The notes beneath the pieces were generated by a model. The model saw nothing but the letters and a program-made list of their open reading frames with translations. It did no database searches and had not been told where the DNA came from. The translations under genes and the position numbers were made by a program. From NCBI GenBank assembly GCA_036346355.1, contig CM070591.1, forward strand, positions 22,552,001 through 22,616,000: 64,000 nucleotides of DNA, given 5' to 3'. Positions 54,954 through 64,000 of the stretch are shown piece after piece (the first letter of the stretch is position 1; the number at the start of each line of letters is the position of its first letter). The stretch comes from Rhipidocladum racemiflorum. Lineage: Eukaryota; Streptophyta; Magnoliopsida; Poales; Poaceae.

Positions 54954-57634
54954 CTAATCCTGATCACCCCCCGGTGGTGGATCCTGACCCTGACCCTGAC
55001 CCCTAGCTCTCCTTTGCCGACGCGCCGAAGGGGGTGCATCGTCGAGAGGTCGTGGGCGAAGCACCCGCGACGGTCACGCCTGGGCGTAGTCCGAAGGGCT
55101 ATACCGAACCGCCGGGTGACGCAGGCGAGGAGGCAACGTGTCTGGAGGAGGCTGCGTGATCTGCGTGGCTGGAGGAGGCGGCGTGTACTGCGTGGCTGGA
55201 GGATGCTGCGTGAACTGAGCCCCTGCGAAGAATTGATCGGTCCAGTAGTCAGGGACGCCGTGCCCTAACTGGGTGTCCGAAGTAGAGGCATGTCCTAGAA
55301 GGCCTATAGTACAGACATTAACATTTAATTATAGTGAGAAGATTAGATTCGAAACGAGATCAACTGAATTTTTATCAGCTTACCGGGTGTGGGGACCATG
55401 GTAGGCCCGCGTGCTGGCGCCTACCAACTGGATCCTCCAGCCGTGCCTGGAGCTGGAGGCACCTGGGTGTGGAAGCTGGACCCTGGCTGTAGTGGTGGTC
55501 GAGAAGGTGGTGTCGAGGAGCTGAGCCCGGGTGGCGGCCTGGACGAGGTGCCACCAAATCGTTGGCTGGGGCCTGCCAAGCAGCACCAATCTCCACGATC
55601 CGTCGGGACTGCAACTCCACACGCCCCATGGCCTCTGATAGCTGGTCCGGTGTGATAATGGTCCCCTGCTGCAGCCTAGACAGAAAGTCAGTGGCATGCT
55701 GGTGCAAGTCCCTCGCCTCGTCCACCTATCACGTACAAACAAACGATAAACATAACGACATAGCATTGAAATTACAATTGCATTAATGAGTATAAATACA
55801 ACGAGACTTACCATCTGGTGCAGTGCCACTCCTGCGTGGCTCGAGTACAAGTCTACGATGCTAGGAGCAAACACCTGGGCCGGCTGTTCCTCGCGTAGGA
55901 GACGATTACGGGTCCGGGGCACGTACCAGGACAAGTACTCCTGGTAGGAGGAGGAGTCGTAGGGCGCGACCTCCTCGACAACGTCCTCCAGCACCCCCTC
56001 CCACAGCGCAAGCCACGGCGTCATCCTCGGCAGCAAGGTCACCATGGCCTTCTTGGGTCCCTGGGTGGAGTACCTGCATAAAAGACCTCATTACTACAAA
56101 TATGTCGTAAGCACTTAGCATACCTGTAGTGGCGAGTAACTCACGAGTGCACTTTCGCTGGCACGCGTTCCCCCAAAGGAACAGGGACCACCTGGCGTAG
56201 TCCGAACTGCCTGAGGACTCGGTGCGGCGCGTAGTCCTCTACGAAGACGTCGAAGACGAGCTTCCTCCTCGTCATCCAGTAAGCCTGGTCCCTGTCGCAC
56301 AGCATCGACAGCCCCCCGCAGCTCTCTCTCCTACACGCTCGTCGCTGTAGGGGTCCCAGACGACATGCCCCTCCCTCAGGTGGTCGAAGGCCTCCGTGAA
56401 GGAGAGGTACGCCGCACGTACCTGGACACCTGCCCACTGTGGCTGCAATAGAGTAGAAATAACTGTAAGCACATGGCATTGAAATTACAATTCCATTAAT
56501 GAGTAAGAACATGTACCCGTCGCCTGGTCCAGAGCGAGCCCATCGTCGGTCGGTCCAGCGCATCACTGCCGTACATGTCGGGGGTGTAGTACCGAGGGTC
56601 GACATGGGGTCGACCCATGGAGAAGCACTCGAATGACCAAAGCTGAAGAAGAAGCGGCATCCCGGTAAGATTGGGGTTCCAGCCTTTCTTCACGCACGCG
56701 TCGCAAAGGGCGCGGTACGTGGAAGCAAGAACCGCCGAACCCCAGGATACCTGCGGTACATCGTCAGGCTCCGAGTCCGCAATAGCCCGTGCGTAGGCTA
56801 TCCAACGCGCGTCCACGGTGTCGCTGTGACTCGACGTGAACATCACCCAGCCGAACAACCAAAGCAGATAGGCCACAAGGTGCCTAGCAACCTAGTAGTC
56901 GGTGGGCTGGGCCGCCATCCGCTGCACCTGCGACAATTGAAAGAGTGTGATATCACGTTAATGCTATGCAAAGCTGGAGTAACATAGTAATATGTACAAT
57001 CACTAACCTCGAACTGTGCCAACCACCTCCTCGATGGCCTGTGCTTCTCGCCTACCGGTATCTGTGGGTCGACCTCCGCAACCCCGGTAAAGCGCACCTG
57101 TAAGTCCTCGTCCCACCCAGCAAGAGTCACCGAGGGGCCGATCGGTGCCCCGGCGATCGGCAATCCAGTGAGCATGGCGATGTCCTGCAGCATCACCATC
57201 ATCTCCCCGAAAGGCAGGTGAAAAGTGTGCGTCTCTGGCCTCCAGCGGTCAACCAAACACGCTAACAGCGAGTGGTCGAACGGGAAACGCCGGGACCGCT
57301 GCGGGTCGTCACCCTGGGCCTGGGGGTCATGCTCAGCGGGGTCGGCAGCTGAACCCTCCACCATGCGGACTAGCGGAAGCAGCCCGGCACGTGCCAGCCT
57401 AACGAGGAACAACAGAGTTGAATCAATTGAATGTAATGAACACTAATTGTACAACAATGGAACATGTAAAAGTACTGCAACTAACCTGGTGTGGAAGCGA
57501 GGGTCAACGCACCATGCCTTATTAGGCACACGAATCCGCAGTAAGGCCAACTTGTCATTCCCCTGTGTCGTGTGGACGTGCGCACGGTGCCGCGCATCCA
57601 ACACAGGATCCAGGAGTGAGTCGACCTGCTCCAT
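54954..57634 (-). pseudogene. Plant mobile domain (PMD) protein, multi-exon, nearly complete
   Basis: Exons with good GT-AG sites join in phase: 57634-57486 (MEQVDSLLDPVLDARHRAHV), 57398-57008 (LLPLVRMVEG, DRWRPETHTFHLPFGEMMVM, LQDIAMLTGLPIAG), 56927-56517 (LVAYLLWLFGWVMFTSS), 56442-about 56153 (AYLSFTEAFDHLREGHVV, AYWMTRRKLVFDVF) and 56075-55812 (YSTQGPKKAMVTLLPRMTPW, YQEYLSWYVPRTRN). The tail to about 54954 is less certain. PMD (aminotransferase-like, MAIN/MAIL1) proteins occur both as host genes and as transposon cargo. Defects seen are a Gln-to-stop TAG in exon 3 (about 56890) and a shift near 56340. The order with MULE transposase text upstream and the GRF gene downstream suggests transposon cargo. 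Confidence 0.85.
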
Positions 57635-57699
57635 CTCTACACATAGCAATGTTTCAACATAAATCATACTACACAACGTACGGCAAACACGACATATAT

Positions 57700-57965
57700 G
57701 AATAAAAGTACACAACGTATAATAATAAAAGACATGAGGGTTGAACATAAATAAAAGTACACAACATGTGAGAAACACAACATATTTGAATAAAAGACAC
57801 AACATATAGGAATAAAAGACATCCAATCGCGTCAATATTACAATACATATATGTATAAAAGACATAAGGGGTGAACATAAATAAAAGTACACAACATATG
57901 AGAAACACAACATATATGAATAAAAGACACCCAATCGCGTCAATATTACAATAAAAGACATCCAA
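57700..57965. repeat. Tandem duplication upstream of the PMD gene
   Basis: GAACATAAATAAAAGTACAC, GAGAAACACAACATAT and CCAATCGCGTCAATATTACA each occur twice within about 260 bases, giving an imperfect tandem repeat of roughly 130 bases. The long hydrophobic minus-strand frame over it is produced by these AT-rich copies. The stretch 57635-58022 holds nothing else. Confidence 0.65.
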
Positions 57966-58022
57966 CGTGCATATAATAACATATTTCGATACATAGCCAC
58001 CACCACTTTCAGAACCTACACC

Positions 58023-58255
58023 CTACGTGCACTGGTTTGCCTTGTGGCCATACTCGCTGCACTCAGAACACCTCCTAAGAGGGCCACCCACTTCAGATTC
58101 ATCCATGTCGTTGCGAATGCGCCTAGTCTGCGGACGACCAGACTGCCCTTCCGCACACCTCCGCAAGGTTGGATCCGGCAAACAGATACGCTCATCTCTG
58201 TTAATCGCAGTGAAATCACCGTGAGCACGAAAACCATGAAACTCACCCGACCAGA
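58023..58255 (-). pseudogene. MULE transposase C-terminus, cut by an LTR insertion
   Basis: The minus strand reads SGEFHGFRAHGDFTAINRDE, LPDPTLRR, GRPQTRRIRNDMDES and the knuckle RRCSECSEYGHKANQC, ending at the stop at 58023. The GRP-x-TRRIRN-MD and CxxC-GHxxxxC pattern is the end of a Mutator-like transposase. The upstream part is separated by the LTR at 58256 and lies beyond the window. It is on the same strand as the PMD and GRF genes, which follow within 0.4 kb. Confidence 0.75.
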
Positions 58256-60463
58256 TGTAACACCCCGACATTTAATATGCCTGAATGCTACCAAACATAA
58301 GCTAAACAACATCTAAATACCACAATTAAACATAAATTCCAGCAAAGGCACACATGCTAAAAACCGAGATATCGGCAGCATCTCCTTTGTTTTAACATGA
58401 ATTGAAGGAGCAACAACAGTAACACAAGTTATATCATAATGGAAAGCATCTAAAACAACAATAACTAACGACTTAGCAACAATGTAAGTCTAGTTCCAAA
58501 CATATAATGTCTCCAAGAGTCAAACGAACGAAAAGATTCTCATTTAGCAAAGATAAGCCTTAAAGCAATGATCATCGCACGCAATTTATAATCAACACTA
58601 ATTGAATGACTTGTGAAATCAAAAGAGTGAAGCTACGTGTGGAAGTGTGACTATTTCCCTTCCCCGCATGCCAGATTCATGGTACCTAAAAGAAAACAAC
58701 ATAAACACAAGCGTGAGTTCATCACTCAGCAAGCATATTGCAATGGACAACAAGAACAATAACATGGCAATAAAATCTCACATCATGTGTATCATCTCAT
58801 TCATGAACACTTAACATTATCATCATCATTGTGTATGCAATGCAATGCAATGCTCATGTCTCCTTGGAAACTCATACCATTATGGTTGTGTACACACCCG
58901 TCGGTGTGCACCCTCTCCCCCCTTCCATCCCGAAGATGGAGGGTGCCTACTCCTCGCTTCCAAACACCACGTGGATGGAATCACGATGTAGGACTTACTC
59001 AATGGCTCTCCGGATTAGTCATAACTTTCTCACCGACCTTCCCCGGACTAGTTATGACTTTCTCACCGCCCGGGCCATGTAACATGCCATGTATGCAATT
59101 ATGCCAACATCATATTTAACTCGTACATTAACACATGGCATCATAACATAATAAACATGCTCATCATATCATTGGCAATCATTAAAGCATGGCAAGTGAT
59201 CATATATCATGTAGTCAATTCCATCTATTCTCAACAAGCAACCTACAAATCGGTATCCATTACAACACACTTGCCACAACCACGGGCAACGGATTGGCGG
59301 GAAGTAGACGGCACTCCCGGGGTCGCACCACATGCACATAGGTATCACACACTCACAATCATGTCCACAAAACAGTACGCAAACTCTCATCTACCCGACA
59401 TTGCCAACTACTCGCAAAACCTAAAAACAGAGGTTCTGTCCCGTTGGGACAGCAGCCTTCCAAAAGGCATAACTCGGGTTCAAAGACTCCGAATCAATTA
59501 AACGAGTATATCCTCGCGTAGCTTAGGAAATTTTCCAACTTTTTCTAGGTATAGGGAAAGACTGATTTGGACTCTAAAGTTGTTTAATCTATAAAATACC
59601 GTGATCTATTCCAATCACATCACAGATTTTAACACGCTCGGTAAAACAGACATAACTTTCAAACGGCTGGGCGGAATTTAACGTTCTTTATATCCACAGA
59701 AAGATAACGAAATTATCTACAACTTCTTCAACGTCTGTACGACCAGATTCCGAATTTAATTTGGCGAAAAACCGAACCCTATGTCGACTGCTCATGCTGC
59801 CCGAAACAGAGAACGTGGCAACTTCTAGATCTAATCCAATCTACTCAAATCCAGTACCACCAATTGATCTAAAAACTTGATAAACACCCTTAGAACAGTA
59901 CCTAGACCAACACCAAGGATTCCCTTGGCCATACCTTTGCCCAACGCACGAAAACCCAATAGATCTCCTCCCGGTTCGCGCGATCTCCTTCCTCGCTCCA
60001 ATCCCGCCGGATCTCCTCCTCGCGGAGCACTCCAATGGATGGATCTTTGAGGTGTGGAGGTGGAGAACACCCCTAGGGGCAGCAAGGGAGGAGGAGAGGT
60101 GGTGGAGCAATGGGGGAGGTGGAGGCGCCACAAGGAGGAGGTGGGGAGGTGTGGGGGGGCGGCTAGGACTTGTGGGGGCGCAAGGGCAGGGGGTGAACGC
60201 CTAAAGGGGCTGGGGGAGGCCCCCAACCAGGTCTCCTACTCCTATCAGGACTCAAACTCCATCCCACCAAAGCCCACGACCCTTTCCTTTAGGCCCAAAC
60301 TCCCCCAGAAAGGCCCAAAACCCCGGAAACGGCCCGAAAACGGCCCGGAAACGCTATTAAGCCTCCTATCATATGGTTTTAACCTCCAATACCATATTTC
60401 AAAAAGTTTTTTTGACCTTAACATTCATGTTAAATAATGTCACACCATTCCGTAGTGTCACAT
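58256..60463 (-). repeat. 3' LTR of a third Gypsy-type element
   Basis: 2208 bp, reading TGTAACACCCC to GTGTCACA on the plus strand, i.e. the reverse complement of the 39357-41572 LTR type. The polypurine tract on its right shows that the element points left and that internal sequence continues to the right. Its left flank CCAGA (58251-58255) would be the target duplication, but the other end is outside the window. It cuts the MULE transposase. Confidence 0.88.
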
Positions 60464-60475
60464 TCTCCCCCCTTC
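60464..60475 (-). other. Polypurine tract
   Basis: The minus strand reads AAGGGGGGAGAA directly before TGTGACAC. It matches the tract at 39343-39356, confirming orientation. Confidence 0.85.
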
Positions 60476-63400
60476 AACAGGATTCGACCCCGAATCCGAG
60501 ACACGCCACTTCGCAAACAATCAAATCAAAGGGTGTTATGCTCCACACCTCAGAACCCGCTTAGAAGCCCCTACGACTTGCACCAGCAAGAACTCCGAGG
60601 CAAGGAGCTAAGGATCAAAGACTGGCAGCTCTAAAGATAACTCACAATCAAAAACTTGCGAGAACTTTACTCAACATTGAAACACAAAGCACTCAAACAA
60701 GGCCTCGGCATGACCCAAGCGATAGGATAAAATCCCAAACAGACCACACAGGAAAACGGTCTCATACTCCTCGTTCTAAGCATTCCTTGGCACTGAAGTG
60801 CCCGATCCCTTTAACTCAGGCTACTCTCCAGAAAAACATGGTACCAACCTCCCTTCTGTGGTTCCTTGTACTCAAGACGACGCGAAGCAGGAGAGACACA
60901 ACGCTCTAAGATTACCACAGAACGAACAACCTACTTTAACCAGGATCCGTAAGACTCGCATAACAGAAACGACCGAACTTTCCCCTGCGGTTTGACACAA
61001 CTCTCTTCTTGCCCAACGACAAAAGCACCAATACACTTCAAAAGGAAAAACGATCAATAGCAACCACCAAGTGGTCCACTCAAAAAGTAATCAACCCAAC
61101 TGAGGAACACCTCAACGACACAATTCTCCATGAAGGTTTGCATTGAGTCATACACAACCTTCCACTCAAAGGAACACGATAAAGAGCACAATTATTCAGT
61201 GAGCTCAACCATAACATGAACCCAAGTGGCCCTCATCCAACAACTCAAACCCCAAAGCGTTAAAACCACTTTGGAAAGGATTCAACAACAACCAGAGAGT
61301 ATTCATTTTAATTTCCTAAGCCAAAACGCAAAGGAAACACACATCCCTTCACCACAATCAACACCAGAAATTATTCATTCTTTTCTTTTCATACTAGAAA
61401 GCAAAGGAAATCTCGTTTCATGACATGAATGCACATACTTCAAGAGCACTCCGGAATAGTCATATCTCCATATATGACTTTCTCACCGACCTGGCTCAAC
61501 GACTCTTTTATCATTTAACATCTATACACGATGTCTTGTTTACTTTTCACCATTCATTCATCATATAACAACAATACCGAAAAGTCATTCACAAAAAGAC
61601 TTCTTCCTCGGTATCACATGATTGAAATACACATAACACTGATAGTTGCGCTAAATCATAGAGACTATGACGGCAACAACGTTAGCAACAAAACACCACA
61701 TCGTGTGAAAACCCATCATCCATTTAAAACTAACCTTGCAACACCTCGCAAAAACAAACTCAACCTTTTGGAACAGAACATCGACTCAAAAGTCAAACAT
61801 CTGCACACACAACCGCCATAAATTTTATCAAAAGAGAGGGAAAGTCAATCCCAAAAGAAAACTACTCACTAGCCAAATTCACTTATGAAACTTTCATAAA
61901 AACCAGACTTGTGAAACATCCGCACACCAGACACATTTTCCAAATGACTCCAACTCTAGCCAAACAGAGTTACACATCAAGGGCTTAACTCAAAAGTTTC
62001 CAACACAACCCTTTATGACCATCTGCTTCCTTTTAAAATTAATTCCAAAGATAATTCGGTCTGACGCGAAAGGGCGCGATCGACTCAAAAACTTTTGGGG
62101 TGTAAATCCATACTCATAGCACCAACTAAACAAATTAGCCAAAACCAAATATTTGCACCAATTTCTCACGAGTTTTAGGAAACTCAAACACGACATATGG
62201 AACATCTTGACCGAAAACCCTTCAACCAAAAGGGCAAACAACCGACCAGTCAAAAGCTTTTGAACACAAGCTCAAAGATAAAAAGAACCATCTCTAGTAC
62301 TCCACTACGCTTTCCATTAAAGACTTCAATAATCACTATTTACTCCCTGAGAAGCCCCAACACAATTAAACCAAAAGCTTCACAACGAATTCTTCCTCTA
62401 GTTACCATTCCTAACACTTTTAATTAGGGTTTATGATGCTTATCAAAAATGCACCCAACCAATACTATATTGACATGATCCCCACAGATCACTGAATCAT
62501 AATACTTCTTATTCTCTATTGGAGCATAGTACTTCAACAAATCTTTCAGCAAGATCAACATATAAATTTCATACTTCCTATATATTCACGTCTCGACAAC
62601 CGAACCTTATTCAGTTAAACAACGACTTCAATATGTAAATGTTATCTCCACAGGGAAGAATTCGTAAGTGAGACTCTAAGTTATACTTTCATTAAGGATA
62701 AGACCATTTATCATATTAATTATCCAAAGCTCACTCCATCGCAACATGTTAACATTTTCCTCTATTTAACCATGATTTTCCAACGAGTAATCTAAACAGT
62801 TACCACCATACTTAGTCATCAATAACAACAAATGGGCATGTTCATCAACCAACAACATTTCTTTTAGCTACTCTATTCAAAGGTGATAACAAAAACTACC
62901 ACCACACAACATACTCCAACTATTTAAAATAGATTGAATACTAACATTAACACTGCCCTTAACAACATCAATAACAAAAAGTCTTATGTCTTCTCAATTG
63001 ATATCAATACTAGCATTGTAGAGACACAACTGCATACTTCCAAATATACTAGTATTTTGCAACAACGTAAATAGCAACTCTAATCAACTTCCAAATTAAA
63101 GTCACTAGGCAACACGATTAAATTTCTCTATTAATCCATTAGATTAGAGCATCTTTAAACAACCAGCAAAGTTTCTTTAACAATAATAGCAGTCTACATC
63201 ATCTTAATGTTTCAACTATGCAACAGGGTTTAAAACTTTAAACATTATCAAGGGTCATAAGCACTTTTAAAGCAAAGCAACAGATTCTAAGCATGTACTT
63301 TAGCACATTCAATCATTCTCGCTAAGAGTAAACTACAACACTTAGTAGTCTATTTATTATCAAGAGAGAGATAACAACCGCATTGAATTGTTTCAACTCA

Positions 63401-64000
63401 AAAATCAACTTAACAATGCATCATCCCATAAACCACATTGGTACATGCTACATAATATGCTAAACAGCAATTCTTACTAGGGACAAACGATTTCGGTCAA
63501 AAGATTACTTACTTTGTTTGCAACATTTTAGTTTTAAAGCTCATCCCGAGTTCATAAGGAAACTTGACTCTCAAAATTGCAATGAGACAAACCCAAACTT
63601 GGTCATGCAAAAGGAATTCTCCAAAACACTTTTCATTCTCAAAGACTCCCATATAGGAAAATGGTTGAAAGACAATTTTCTTAACGGAAACCAAGCGACC
63701 AAGTAATCCATTTCAAATAAAACCTTAATCTCAAACCCCAAACTTTCACGAAACAAGAAGGATTTTTCAAAGATGATTTCTCAAACCAAGAAATGACGAA
63801 ATCAAACACCACTTACTCCTACAAAGCCATAGAACTTCAGCCCGACAGCAGTCCGGCACAACTCATAAAAACTCTTTTAACCTCGGAGAAAGACAAACAC
63901 AGGAATAAATTGAATGCTTCTTCCCTATAAAACAATCAACAAACTAGGCAATAAAACTGGAAAGGCACCCAAAAGAAGCGCAACACTAGACTCATCTTCT
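60464..64000 (-). mobile_element. Internal region of the third Gypsy-type element, apparently non-coding
   Basis: About 3.5 kb of AT-rich sequence has no gag, protease, RT, integrase or chromodomain text in any frame; a chromodomain would be expected just inside the LTR, as at 39160-39268. A segment near 61440-61495 (CCGGAATAGTCATA, TATGACTTTCTCACCGACC) resembles a piece of the element's own LTR near 59010-59070. The element may be a large non-autonomous derivative of the same family. The region runs to the window edge. Confidence 0.6.

Noticed and set aside
57443..58006. 187-codon hydrophobic frame resembling a membrane protein
   Set aside because: It overlaps a tandem AT-rich duplication and PMD exon 1 in frame; the hydrophobic part is repeat sequence read on the minus strand.
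58256..60463. Solo LTR
   Set aside because: A polypurine tract joins its inner side and the right flank does not begin with CCAGA.
1..64000. tRNA, rRNA or snRNA genes
   Set aside because: No cloverleaf with A and B boxes or rRNA text was noticed; the tRNA-like strings are retroelement primer sites.

Overview
The window is plant nuclear DNA, most likely from a grass. The evidence is a dense set of nested plant transposons (Ty3/Gypsy chromoviruses, a Copia element with Sirevirus traits, a Helitron, MULE and hAT-like pieces), initiator-Met-tRNA primer sites, GT-AG introns, and no prokaryotic gene organisation. No intact host gene, rRNA, tRNA or CRISPR array was seen. Almost every coding region is broken by frameshifts or stops.

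Layout. 1-2887 is the left part of an outer LTR-like repeat with a TATA box behind a cluster of CCGGA/TCCGG motifs. It is split by a complete minus-strand Gypsy element (2888-15539, 3.5-kb LTRs, target duplication GAAGG) and resumes at 15545. 15675-17903 is a minus-strand chimera: a short LTR, a primer-binding site and a gag N-terminus joined to a decayed SINA-type ubiquitin-ligase copy and an unidentified ORF. 17929-18540 is a MULE transposase fragment and 18787-19431 a hAT-like non-autonomous element. 19432-22105 holds no recognised gene. 22106-28460 is a young plus-strand Copia element (target duplication ATATG) that has lost integrase and most of reverse transcriptase.

28511-51012 is a very large Helitron, about 22.5 kb, inserted in a TA microsatellite. 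It encodes a RepHel protein (zinc-finger/basic N-terminus, Rep HUH and two-tyrosine motifs, PIF1-like helicase) and an RPA1-like protein, and carries exon-like pieces that may be captured. Its Rep exon is split by a second Gypsy element (34026-41572, target duplication GCAAG) whose 5' LTR is truncated.

Right of the Helitron are an array of GGCGAAAATA motifs (51359-51626), a 181-bp tandem satellite with an alternating two-monomer pattern (51793-52967), and a minus-strand cassette: MULE transposase C-terminus (58023-58255), a multi-exon plant-mobile-domain (PMD) gene (54954-57634), and a gene with two GRF-type zinc fingers and two repeated CxxC-HxxxHxxxC domains (53105-54522). The shared strand and tight spacing suggest one MULE-like transposon with two cargo genes. 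This is the least familiar assembly in the window. A third LTR, from the same family as the Gypsy element inside the Helitron, interrupts the transposase at 58256, and its apparently non-coding internal region runs to the window end.

The two copies of the young Gypsy LTR differ by small indels only, and several coding breaks sit near homopolymers. Some 'frameshifts' may therefore be consensus errors in a draft assembly rather than biology.
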